In this document: piece after piece, positions 39,215 to 47,563 of the stretch
Layout: every line of letters begins with the position of its first letter
Numbering within the stretch: position 1 is the stretch's first letter
Source of the DNA: an uncultured Bacteroidales bacterium
GTDB taxonomy: Bacteria > Bacteroidota > Bacteroidia > Bacteroidales > UBA932
NCBI GenBank assembly: GCA_944323825.1
Contig: CALUTY010000008.1
Location: 62,001-126,000, forward strand
Length of the DNA: 64,000 nucleotides
Direction of reading: 5' to 3'
Made by a program: the position numbers and the translations under genes
The notes under the pieces: generated by a model
What the model was told of the DNA's origin: nothing
Seen by the model: the letters and a program-made list of their open reading frames with translations, nothing else
Databases searched by the model: none

Positions 39215-42200
39215 ATGCTGATGAACATAAGGAAATACATCAAGAGATACGGCCATGTCTTCTGCCTGGGCGCGGCTATCGTGGCCTTTGTCCTGTCCCT
39301 TGCGGTAAACACGCAGTCAAGAAATTCGGAACGGATCGCCGAAAAGGTGGAAAGACGGGTGGAGAAGAGGATGAGAGTCCTCGACGGATATGTGAAGGAG
39401 GCACTGGAGTCGGACCACAGATCATGGCTGACACTGGATGACCTCCCGGAAGACATGGTGATATACAGATATGTCTATGATACCCTGCAATCCTGGTGCA
39501 ACCAGTTCCCGATAACCAATGACGACACGGGCACGAAGCTCATCTTCCAGAAGTTCACCAATCTCAGGATGAGCCTGGTATCTCCGCTTTCGGATGTGAC
39601 CGGTGAGGCCCGATACCTGAGCCTCGGGCCCAAATGGTATATAGTCAAATCCGTCAGCGACAGCATAAACTGCCGGGTGATAGCCGGGCTTGAAATCCAG
39701 AATACCCTTCTGGAGGGGCTGTACAACACTGAAAACGGCATCAACCCGCATCTGAAGCTGCCGTCGTATGTCAGCATCTGTCCGGTCAGCGCGACTGGAG
39801 GCACTCCGGTGAGCATCGGCGGCAAGCCGATGTTCAAGATAATGACAGACCCGGCACAGGCATCGGTATTTTTCGCCAATTCCATGATACGATGGGTAGC
39901 CCTGCTGCTGCTCGTGCTGGCCTCGATGATGTTCCTGTGGTCGCACAGGTCCATAAGGAATTTCATCCTGACAACGGCCACTCTTGCGGGGATGACCATC
40001 CTCCTGTATTTCCTGGGGCACCATGTGAACTCCCAGTTCTTCTCTCCTACAGTCTATGCCGGAGGCGGGCTGCTCTACTCCTTCGGCACCCTGGTGATAT
40101 TGAATACCGGCATATTCCTCTATGTGGTCTGCATATTCCTGGTCCGCAGGAACTTCATGAGCCTTGTGATGAGGAAGAAGACGGCAAGGGCAAGAGCCGG
40201 ATATACTGCGGGCATCATCTCGATGGTGATTCTCATCTGCATCTACACCCATTTCAGTCTGAAAAGCCTGATAATCAACTCCAACATATCCCTTGAACTC
40301 TATCTGTGGAGCGAGATTTCAATATACACCCCGCTTGTCTACCTGTCCTACTCCACCCTCTTCTTCTCGGTGCTCCTGCTTGTACAGATGCTCAAGCCCG
40401 TGTTCAAATATTATTTCGGCATCAGATACAATGCATTCTCCAGAAAATTTCTGCTGATTTACGCCGTCCTGTGCTCCGCCTATCTTACGGCGATGGCAGG
40501 CATCACGGGCTTCCAGAAAGAACAGGACAGGATAGTGGTGCTCGCCAACAGGCTTGCCGTGGACAGGGACCTCGGAGTCGAGATACAGCTCAGGTCGGTG
40601 GAGAATGACATCGCCAATGACCCGTTCATATCCTCCCTGACCGGAGAGGGGATGAACAGCATGATGATACTGAACAGGCTGACGGAAAATTACCTGACGG
40701 GGATTTCTCAGAACTATGACATCATCGTGACCGTCTGCAAGGATTCTGACCGGATAATATCCGGGAACAGCGGCAGACGGATGAACTGCCTTGAATACTT
40801 CAACGGGAGAGTCAGGGACGGGTCGCCGATAGCGGACAATTCCAGATTCATATATGTGAACAGCGACGGCGTGCCGAGCTATATAGGGATGTTCATCTTC
40901 TATTCCGAAAAATCAGGGATAGTGCGCATGTTCATAGAAGTCAAGCCGAAGTCCTATGCAGAAAACAGGGGCTACGGCAACATCCCCGGCCTGATGTCCG
41001 GCATCGGAAGCATAACGATGCCGCCTTCCTACTCATACGCGAAATACATTTCCGGGAAACTTGTTACAAGCAAGGGCAACTATGCCTACCCTACCGTCAT
41101 CATTCCTGAAAACGGGCCTGACATGGACATGGAAACCGGGAAGGACGGCATGGTAAAAAGGAAGAATCACCTGCATTTCGTGAACTGGATATCGGCGGAT
41201 GAAGCCATCGTGGTCTCCAGGCCGACAAGGGGGGCCATGACATACCTGATAACATTTTCCTACCTCCTGCTCATAACATACGGCATCCTGTACCTTTTCT
41301 CGAAGAAACGGAAATCAAGGACACAGACTTTCAGGAAAAACTATTACAGGTCAAGGATCAACACGGTTCTGTGCACCTCCCTGTTCCTCACCCTGATAGT
41401 GATGACCGTGGCGAGCGTCACCTTCGTCTACAACCGCAACGAGATCAACATGTACAACATGATGTCCAGCAAGATAAGCACGATACAGGCCATGCTGGAA
41501 TCACGGATGAAACATGTCCCGGACTACAGTGCACTGAACTCGCAGGAATTTTCCGATGTCATCTCCGATGTCGGCAACATGACCAAGTCCGACATCAACC
41601 TGTACACTCCGGGAGGAAAGATATTCAAGAGCACGACGCCTGAAATCTTCGACAGGATGATATTGGGCTCCAGGATAAACCAGGATGCCTATTACAATAT
41701 CGTATATGCCAAGCAGAAATTCTTTATAGGCAGGGAAACCTTCGCCGGGCACAAGTTCTATTCCCTCTATGCCCCGCTGTTCAACAGCAAGGGCAGGATG
41801 GTAGCCATACTGAACGCCCCGTACACCGACCAGGGATATGATTTCAAGAGGGATGCCTTCTTCCATTCCGCCACCATCATCAACCTGTTCCTCATCCTGC
41901 TCGTGGCAACCATAGTAGTCAGCACGACAATGGTCAATGCCATGTTCAAGCCTATCCTTGAAATGGGGCAGAAAATGAACTCCACGGACATACACGGGCT
42001 GGAATACATCATCTACAAACGGGAGGACGAGATATCCACCCTCGTGGAGGCATACAACAGAATGGTACATGATCTCTCGGACAGCACCAAGAAACTCGCG
42101 CAGGCGGAAAGGGACAAGGCATGGAGCGAGATGGCCCGACAGGTGGCACATGAGATAAAGAATCCGCTCACCCCTATAAAGCTGGAAATACAGAGGCTGA

Positions 42201-42817
42201 TACGCCTCAAGCAGAGGAACGACCCGTCGTGGAGCGAAAAGTTCGACCGCGTGTCTGCCGTCGTCCTGGAGCATATCGACATCCTCACCGACACGGCGAA
42301 CGAATTCTCAACCTTCGCCAAGCTCTACAGTGAGGAGCCGGTACTGATGGACCTCGACAAGACCATGAGGGAACAGCTGACCATATTCGACAACAAGGAC
42401 AACATCTCCATATCATACATGGGCTTTGAAAATGCCATGGTCATGGCCCCGAAGCCGCAGCTGATACGCGTATTCGTGAACCTCATCACCAATGCCATCC
42501 AGGCCATCGAAATCCAGCAGAAGGAAGAGGCGGAGGAAGGGAAGGAGGTCATACAGGGCCGGATCGGCATATTCATCCGCAACAGCGTCAAGGACGGATA
42601 TTACGATATAGTGTTCGAGGACAACGGCCCGGGTGTCAAGGAGGAGAACCTCGGCAAGCTTTTCACGCCGAACTTCACCACCAAGAGCTCAGGCACAGGA
42701 CTCGGACTCGCCATCTGCCGCAACATCGTCGAGAAGTGCAACGGCGAAATCCTCTACCAGAGGTCCTTTGTCCTCAAAGGAGCCTGCTTCACTGTCCGCC
42801 TCCCGAAGCTGCAGTAA
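39215..42817 (+). CDS. Large membrane sensor histidine kinase (NtrY-like)
   Basis: 1200 residues. TM1 (about 10-30) and a first extracytoplasmic segment (30-220) lead to a cluster of about six helices (225-430), a second extracytoplasmic segment (about 430-680), two helices (680-745), a third segment (745-885) and a last helix (890-912). Then HAMP (about 912-965), the H box with H979 in ARQVAHEIKNPLTPIK, and an ATPase domain with DNGPGV and GTGLGLAI. The N-P-L-T-P H box is typical of NtrY-type kinases. The sigma54-type regulator at 45530 is its likely partner although three genes lie between. Three extracytoplasmic sensing segments in one kinase is unusual; the signal is unknown. Confidence 0.9.
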   Translation: MLMNIRKYIKRYGHVFCLGAAIVAFVLSLAVNTQSRNSERIAEKVERRVEKRMRVLDGYVKEALESDHRSWLTLDDLPEDMVIYRYVYDTLQSWCNQFPITNDDTGTKLIFQKFTNLRMSLVSPLSDVTGEARYLSLGPKWYIVKSVSDSINCRVIAGLEIQNTLLEGLYNTENGINPHLKLPSYVSICPVSATGGTPVSIGGKPMFKIMTDPAQASVFFANSMIRWVALLLLVLASMMFLWSHRSIRNFILTTATLAGMTILLYFLGHHVNSQFFSPTVYAGGGLLYSFGTLVILNTGIFLYVVCIFLVRRNFMSLVMRKKTARARAGYTAGIISMVILICIYTHFSLKSLIINSNISLELYLWSEISIYTPLVYLSYSTLFFSVLLLVQMLKPVFKYYFGIRYNAFSRKFLLIYAVLCSAYLTAMAGITGFQKEQDRIVVLANRLAVDRDLGVEIQLRSVENDIANDPFISSLTGEGMNSMMILNRLTENYLTGISQNYDIIVTVCKDSDRIISGNSGRRMNCLEYFNGRVRDGSPIADNSRFIYVNSDGVPSYIGMFIFYSEKSGIVRMFIEVKPKSYAENRGYGNIPGLMSGIGSITMPPSYSYAKYISGKLVTSKGNYAYPTVIIPENGPDMDMETGKDGMVKRKNHLHFVNWISADEAIVVSRPTRGAMTYLITFSYLLLITYGILYLFSKKRKSRTQTFRKNYYRSRINTVLCTSLFLTLIVMTVASVTFVYNRNEINMYNMMSSKISTIQAMLESRMKHVPDYSALNSQEFSDVISDVGNMTKSDINLYTPGGKIFKSTTPEIFDRMILGSRINQDAYYNIVYAKQKFFIGRETFAGHKFYSLYAPLFNSKGRMVAILNAPYTDQGYDFKRDAFFHSATIINLFLILLVATIVVSTTMVNAMFKPILEMGQKMNSTDIHGLEYIIYKREDEISTLVEAYNRMVHDLSDSTKKLAQAERDKAWSEMARQVAHEIKNPLTPIKLEIQRLIRLKQRNDPSWSEKFDRVSAVVLEHIDILTDTANEFSTFAKLYSEEPVLMDLDKTMREQLTIFDNKDNISISYMGFENAMVMAPKPQLIRVFVNLITNAIQAIEIQQKEEAEEGKEVIQGRIGIFIRNSVKDGYYDIVFEDNGPGVKEENLGKLFTPNFTTKSSGTGLGLAICRNIVEKCNGEILYQRSFVLKGACFTVRLPKLQ

Positions 42818-42962
42818 GCATCCCGAGCGCAGCCGAGGGCTTCGGTCATTCCGGGCTTGACCCGGACATTTTGCGGATAATCATTTAAAATAAACTGCAA
42901 GCCGAGAGCAGAGGCAAATTTATTTGACTATGCCGAGGCGCAGCGTTTATTGTAGACGAAGT
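42818..42962 (+). repeat. Non-coding stretch with repeated palindromic and GCCGAG elements
   Basis: Right after the kinase stop codon come CCGAGCGCAGCCGAGGGCTT, TCATTCCGGGCTTGACCCGG (with a CCGGG/CCCGG palindrome), then AAGCCGAGAGCAGAGGCAAA and ATGCCGAGGCGCAGCG, three related GCCGAG-x-GCAG units. These resemble dispersed intergenic repeats I know from Bacteroidota genomes. The arm GTAGACGAAGT (42952-42962) is repeated in reverse at 43030-43040. Confidence 0.55.
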
Positions 42963-43003
42963 ATAAAATAAAAGGTGAGCCTGTTTTCTGAACGGCTCAC
43001 CTT
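42963..43003 (-). terminator. Rho-independent terminator of efp
   Basis: On the minus strand AAGGTGAGCC pairs with GGCTCACCTT (perfect 10 bp, loop of 12), followed by TTTTATTTTAT. An outer inverted repeat (42952-42962 and 43030-43040) encloses it. It may also end the kinase transcript. Confidence 0.85.
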
Positions 43004-43036
43004 CATTATCTGCAATCAGTTTATTTCAGACTTCGT

Positions 43037-43603
43037 CTACTTTACCCTTTCGCCATATGAACGGTCAGTGGTGTTCACCCTGATCTTGTCTCCCTGGTTG
43101 ATGAAGAGAGGCACCATGATGGTGGCTCCAGTTTCCAGAGTGGCTTCCTTCTGGGCATTAGTGGATGCGGTATCGCCCTTCACCGCAGGCTCGGTATAAG
43201 TCACCTCAAGCTCGACATATGTCGGAAGCTCGCAGGTGAGACACCTTTCCTCGTCAGCGACGAACATCATTTCCACATGCTGGCCTTCTTTCATAAGGTC
43301 TGCATTGTCAACAAGGTCCTCACCGAGGTGAATCTGCTCGAAAGTCTCCTCATGCATGAAGTTGTATCCGTCCTCGTCCTTGTAGAGGAACTGGTACGGC
43401 CTTCTCTCCACATTGATGGTCTCGATCTTCGCTCCGGCCGTGAAGGTATTCTCAAGAATACGGCCGTTCTCAAGGTTGCGCAGCTTTGTCTTTACAAAGG
43501 CAGGGCCCTTTCCCGGCTTCACATGCTGGAACCATACTATTGAGCATGGCTTTCCGTTGAAATTGAGATAAAGACCGTTTTTGAAATCAGCTGTTGTTGC
43601 CAT
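43037..43603 (-). CDS. efp: Translation elongation factor P
   Basis: EF-P relieves ribosome stalling at proline runs. 188 residues with the three-barrel fold. The modified-loop region reads FQHVKPGKGPAFVKTKLRNL: the tip is PGKGPA, with Lys at the position modified in E. coli (K34). No epmA or epmB gene is in this window. A full promoter and a clear terminator frame it, so it is a single-gene unit. The ending GERVK is normal for the lineage. Confidence 0.96.
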   Translation of the reverse strand: MATTADFKNGLYLNFNGKPCSIVWFQHVKPGKGPAFVKTKLRNLENGRILENTFTAGAKIETINVERRPYQFLYKDEDGYNFMHEETFEQIHLGEDLVDNADLMKEGQHVEMMFVADEERCLTCELPTYVELEVTYTEPAVKGDTASTNAQKEATLETGATIMVPLFINQGDKIRVNTTDRSYGERVK

Positions 43604-43644
43604 AATATTTCGTTTAATTGATTGACTGTAAATATTTGCGGGTG

Positions 43645-43675
43645 CAAAATTATAAATTGTCGGATATTCTGCAAA
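43645..43675 (-). promoter_or_regulatory. Promoter of efp
   Basis: On the minus strand TTTG (43675-43672), 19 nt, TAATTTTG (43652-43645). The -33 box overlaps the region just after the ispH stop codon. Leader of about 37 nt. Confidence 0.75.
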
Positions 43676-43677
43676 AT

Positions 43678-44619
43678 TTAATTATAGGACAGAATTTCTT
43701 TTGCGACTGCCTCAAGCAGCCATTTCGGAGTGGACGCCGCCCCGCAGACACCGACCTTGTCATCCTCCCTGAACCATTCCTTTTTCAGTTCCTCGGGGGA
43801 ATCTATATGATATGTCCTTATGTTCAATGACTTGCACCTCTCACAGAGAACCTTGCCGTTGGAACTTGCCTTCCCGGACACGAATATCACTATGTCATGG
43901 TCCATTGCAAATGCAGAAAGTTTCGCATGCCTTGTGGCCACCTGGGAACAGATGGTATTGTGGGCGGTGAACATCTTCGTGCCCTTGAACCTCTCTATGG
44001 AAAGTTCATTGGCGTCCGCCATCATGACCTCCAGTTTGGAGCAGATGGCTGAATATTCCGCAGGGCTCTTGGTGGTCTGCGAAAATATTTCGACCGGACG
44101 AAGAAGGTCTATATCTCCGGACTCCACGGCCTCGTGCAGCATCTGCATGTTCTCTAACACGACTGCCCTGCCGTCCACCTGGCCTATGAGCCCGAGCACC
44201 TCCGCATGTCCCGGCTTGCCGAAGATGACGATCTGCCCGTTCCGTTCTTGAAGCCTTTCATAGGCTTCCCTTATGCTTTTCTGCAGTTTCAGCACCACCG
44301 GGCATGTACAGTCCACTATGTTGAAGCCGTGGGCGCGGGCCTTGATGTATGTCTGCGGCGGCTCCCCGTGGGCACGGATGAGCAGGGTTTCGCCCCCTGC
44401 GTCCCGCATTTCTTCAAGGTCATCCCTGTCTATGCACACAAGTCCCTTGTCTTCAAGCCGTTTCAGCTCGGCATCGTTATGCACTATCGGGCCGAGGGAA
44501 AACAGTTTCTTCCCGTCTGTCCCTGCATGGCTGTCCAGAAATTCCTCAGCCTTGTCTATCGCCCTTATGACTCCGGCACAAAACCCAGAATTGCTGTCGA
44601 TGTCTACAGTAATGTTCAT
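43678..44619 (-). CDS. ispH: 4-hydroxy-3-methylbut-2-enyl diphosphate reductase
   Basis: IspH (LytB) is the last enzyme of the MEP pathway, using a [4Fe-4S] cluster to make IPP and DMAPP. 313 residues. Cluster cysteines: C14 (SGFCAGVIRAI), the Cys of DCTCPVVLK, and the Cys of CGAAST near the C-terminus. TTKSPAEY and AHNTICSQVATRH are substrate-binding blocks. It follows cmk after 10 nt on the same strand. It is not fused to ribosomal protein S1, unlike in some bacteria. Confidence 0.96.
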   Translation of the reverse strand: MNITVDIDSNSGFCAGVIRAIDKAEEFLDSHAGTDGKKLFSLGPIVHNDAELKRLEDKGLVCIDRDDLEEMRDAGGETLLIRAHGEPPQTYIKARAHGFNIVDCTCPVVLKLQKSIREAYERLQERNGQIVIFGKPGHAEVLGLIGQVDGRAVVLENMQMLHEAVESGDIDLLRPVEIFSQTTKSPAEYSAICSKLEVMMADANELSIERFKGTKMFTAHNTICSQVATRHAKLSAFAMDHDIVIFVSGKASSNGKVLCERCKSLNIRTYHIDSPEELKKEWFREDDKVGVCGAASTPKWLLEAVAKEILSYN

Positions 44620-44629
44620 AATCTTAGAT

Positions 44630-45334
44630 TTAGTCCCTGTCTGTCAGATTGAATTTCTCCGCAATCACATTCCTGATCCACTCCATCTGGTCCGCGAGAG
44701 TCATGTGCGAATTGTCAAGGATTATCGCATCCCCCGCTTTCGCAAGAGGGGAAGCCTCCCTGTGCGAGTCGATGTAGTCGCGTTCCTGGAGATTGCGCAT
44801 GACATCCTCCGTCTTCACGTCCTCTCCCCTCGCCCGCATTTCCGCAGCCCTTCTTCCAGCCCTCACATCCAGGTCGGCTGTCATGAAGATCTTGAGTTCG
44901 GCATCCGGGAAAACGGTGGTGCCTATGTCTCTGCCGTCCAGCACCGCCCTCTTCTTCTTCCCGAGCTCGCGGAGCCGCCTGTCCACATAATCCCTGACCT
45001 GCGGGACTGCCGCTATGGGGCTGACTTTCCCGGACACTTCGAGAGTGCGGATATCCTTCTCCACACACCTGTTTCCTATGTAGGTCTTCCAGCCGTCCCC
45101 CCTGTCCTCGAAATGGACATCCAGCCCGTCGAGGGCCTTTTCAAGGGCCGGCAGGTCTATCTTTCCGTCCCGGGATATGATGCCGTTCTCTATGGCATGC
45201 AGGGTTACAGCCCTGTATAAGGCTCCCGAATCAAGATACAGGAACCCCAGCTCCGCTGAAATGAGCCTGGCAAAAGAACTTTTGCCCGTCGAAGAATAGC
45301 CGTCAATCGCTATGATTATGTCAGGTATATGCAT
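44630..45334 (-). CDS. cmk: Cytidylate kinase
   Basis: Cmk phosphorylates CMP and dCMP. 234 residues. The P loop is GYSSTGKSS (12-20), then SGALYRAVTLHAIENG and the lid RRAAEMRARGEDV; LDGRDIGTTVFPDAELKIFM is diagnostic. The frame is open from a TTG at 45355, but the ATG at 45334 gives the family N-terminus (MHIPDIIIAIDG). cmk and ispH are a common pair in this phylum. A TATTTTTG box precedes it. Confidence 0.95.
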   Translation of the reverse strand: MHIPDIIIAIDGYSSTGKSSFARLISAELGFLYLDSGALYRAVTLHAIENGIISRDGKIDLPALEKALDGLDVHFEDRGDGWKTYIGNRCVEKDIRTLEVSGKVSPIAAVPQVRDYVDRRLRELGKKKRAVLDGRDIGTTVFPDAELKIFMTADLDVRAGRRAAEMRARGEDVKTEDVMRNLQERDYIDSHREASPLAKAGDAIILDNSHMTLADQMEWIRNVIAEKFNLTDRD

Positions 45335-45352
45335 CAGTACACGTTTAGCAGA

Positions 45353-45360
45353 CAAAAATA
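45353..45360 (-). promoter_or_regulatory. -7 box of cmk-ispH
   Basis: TATTTTTG on the minus strand, 18 nt before the cmk ATG at 45334. The nearest TTTG is only 12 nt upstream, so the -33 match is poor. Confidence 0.4.
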
Positions 45361-45407
45361 GAAATTTTTATGCAAACAGATAAGAAAATGTCCGATATTT
45401 GTATGGT

Positions 45408-45462
45408 GTCCGCTCCGGCAGCGGACGGCAGGGCACAAGGGACGGCTGCCGGAAAACCGTCC
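45408..45462 (+). other. Two hairpins in front of the response regulator gene
   Basis: GTCCGCT/AGCGGAC (45408-45414 and 45420-45426, loop CCGGC) and GGACGG/CCGTCC (45440-45445 and 45457-45462). No T run and no recognised riboswitch. I looked for a sigma54 -24/-12 element (GG-N10-GC) here and did not find one. Confidence 0.4.
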
Positions 45463-45529
45463 GACCATCATCGGAAAACATCCGGAGAAACATAAAAACC
45501 CAATAAGGGAAATATAAAAAAACAAATAC

Positions 45530-46699
45530 ATGAAGCTTCTTATCATAGACGACGAGCGTTCCATCAGGAACTCGCTGAAAGAGATACTCACAGACGAAGG
45601 CTATGACGTGGACGTGGCAGAAGACGGGGTCATAGGATGCGAAATGGCAGGAAAGGAAAGGTACAATGCCATATTCTGCGACATAAAGATGCCTAACATG
45701 GACGGAATTGAAGTGCTTGACAAGCTTCACCAGGACGGTGTGGACTCCGCAGTGATAATGATTTCCGGACACGGTGACATCGACACCGCAGTGGAATGCA
45801 TCAAGAAAGGCGCCTTCGACTTCATCCAGAAGCCTCTGGACCTCAACCGGATACTCATCACCATCAAGAATGCCACCGACAAGGCCACCCTCGTCGAGGA
45901 AAAGACCAGGCTGACCAACGAAACCACAAGGCTCACGAAGAAAGTCTACGGACAGCAGATGATAGGCGAATCCCCTGCCATCCTCCGCATCAAGGAGATG
46001 ATTGACCGTGTGGCGCCGACCGACGCCAGGGTGCTCATCACCGGGTCAAACGGTACCGGAAAGGAACTCGTGGCGAGAAGCCTGCATCAGAAAAGCCACC
46101 GTTCCGCCCTCCCGTACATCGAGGTGAACTGTGCCGCCATACCTTCCGAGCTCATAGAAAGCGAACTTTTCGGCCACGAGAAAGGAGCCTTCACCTCTGC
46201 CATCAAGCAGCACAAGGGCAAGTTCGAGCAGGCGGACGGCGGCACCCTGTTCCTTGATGAAATCGGTGACATGAGCCTTGCAGCCCAAGCGAAGGTGCTG
46301 AGGGTGCTGCAGGAGAAAAAGCTCTCCCGTGTCGGCAGCGACAAGGACATCCAGGTGGACGTCAGGGTGATAGCCGCCACCAACAAGAACCTCAAGGAAG
46401 AGATAGCCAAGGGAAATTTCAGGGAAGACCTCTACCACAGGCTGAGCGTGATAGTCATACAGGTCCCGTCCCTCGACGAAAGAAAGTCCGACATTCCTCT
46501 TCTCGTGGACCATTTCATCGATCAGATATGCTCGGAAACAGCATTGTCCCGCCGCGAAGTCGACCCTGAGGCCATGCGCCTCCTCATCGACAAGAGCTGG
46601 ACCGGCAACATCCGCGAACTCCGCAATGTCGTCGAACGCCTCCTCATCCTCTCCGGCGACCGCATCACCGCCGACGATGTCCGGGCGTATGTCTATTGA
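45530..46699 (+). CDS. Sigma54-type response regulator without a DNA-binding domain (NtrX-like)
   Basis: 389 residues: a receiver domain with phospho-acceptor D51 (FCDIKMP), then an AAA+ domain with Walker A GSNGTGKELVA and LFLDEIGDMS. The sigma54-contact loop reads GAFTSA instead of GAFTGA. The protein ends at RITADDVRAYVY, right after the AAA lid (NIRELRNVVERL), so the usual C-terminal Fis-type HTH is missing. It would have to act from solution or have another target. The probable kinase partner is at 39215-42817. From about 46540 the codon choice changes (CGC and CTC dominate). It converges with lptB. Confidence 0.92.
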   Translation: MKLLIIDDERSIRNSLKEILTDEGYDVDVAEDGVIGCEMAGKERYNAIFCDIKMPNMDGIEVLDKLHQDGVDSAVIMISGHGDIDTAVECIKKGAFDFIQKPLDLNRILITIKNATDKATLVEEKTRLTNETTRLTKKVYGQQMIGESPAILRIKEMIDRVAPTDARVLITGSNGTGKELVARSLHQKSHRSALPYIEVNCAAIPSELIESELFGHEKGAFTSAIKQHKGKFEQADGGTLFLDEIGDMSLAAQAKVLRVLQEKKLSRVGSDKDIQVDVRVIAATNKNLKEEIAKGNFREDLYHRLSVIVIQVPSLDERKSDIPLLVDHFIDQICSETALSRREVDPEAMRLLIDKSWTGNIRELRNVVERLLILSGDRITADDVRAYVY

Positions 46700-46733
46700 G
46701 CAGACAGTGCGCCGAATCCAGTTACAAGGAAAA

Positions 46734-47540
46734 TCATTTTGAGGAGCCGGAAGAGGTCTGGGGATTATCCTGTGCCTTGTTCTGGGCGGCCTGCCTGGCA
46801 TCGGTGAAGGCCGTGGAGCGCTTGAGGACGAAGTTGGAGCCGAGATATTTGGTGCGGACATCGTCATCGGCGGCAAGCTGCTCAGGAGTGCCGCTCTGAA
46901 GGATGGCACCGTCGTAGAGGAGGTAGGCACGGTCAATGATGGCAAGGGTCTCGCCGACATTGTGGTCGGTGATGATGACTCCGATATTCTTGTATTTCAG
47001 TTTGGCGATGATGTGCTGGATATCTTCTACGGCAATCGGGTCCACACCGGCAAACGGCTCGTCAAGAAGGATGAACTTCGGCTCTATCGAAAGAGCCCTG
47101 GCAATCTCGCAGCGCCGCCTCTCGCCTCCTGAAAGCTGGATACCGAGGCTCTTGCGGACCTTGTGAAGGCTGAACTCGTCAAGCAGGGATTCAAGCCTTT
47201 CCTTTCTCTCCGCCTTGCTGTAGCCTTTCATCTCCATGACGGACAGAATGTTGTCTTCCACGGACATGCGGCGGAACACCGATGCCTCCTGGGCAAGGTA
47301 GCCGACTCCTTTCTGAGCCCGCTTGTACATCGGAAGGGAGGTTATATCTTCATCATCGAGATAGATTTTCCCGGCATTCGGCACTATCAGGCCGGTTATC
47401 ATATAGAAGCTGGTCGTCTTTCCGGCACCGTTCGGTCCGAGGAAGCCCACGATCTCCCCCTGTTCGGCCTCCATCGAAACACCTTTCACGACGGTACGCA
47501 CACCATATTTCTTGACAAGATTTTCACAACGCAGTTTCAT
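46734..47540 (-). CDS. lptB: LPS export ABC transporter ATP-binding protein LptB
   Basis: LptB powers LptFG extraction of lipopolysaccharide from the inner membrane. 268 residues. Walker A GPNGAGKTTSFYMI, signature LSGGERRRCEIARAL, Walker B FILLDEPFAGVDP and ITDHNVGETL match LptB closely. A C-terminal tail of about 25 residues (DARQAAQNKAQDNPQTSSGS) extends past the usual end. It follows dnaX after 23 nt. Partner genes lptFG, lptC and lptA are not in the window. Confidence 0.95.
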   Translation of the reverse strand: MKLRCENLVKKYGVRTVVKGVSMEAEQGEIVGFLGPNGAGKTTSFYMITGLIVPNAGKIYLDDEDITSLPMYKRAQKGVGYLAQEASVFRRMSVEDNILSVMEMKGYSKAERKERLESLLDEFSLHKVRKSLGIQLSGGERRRCEIARALSIEPKFILLDEPFAGVDPIAVEDIQHIIAKLKYKNIGVIITDHNVGETLAIIDRAYLLYDGAILQSGTPEQLAADDDVRTKYLGSNFVLKRSTAFTDARQAAQNKAQDNPQTSSGSSK

Positions 47541-47563
47541 GTCGGTTCATTTTGAAATCATGA

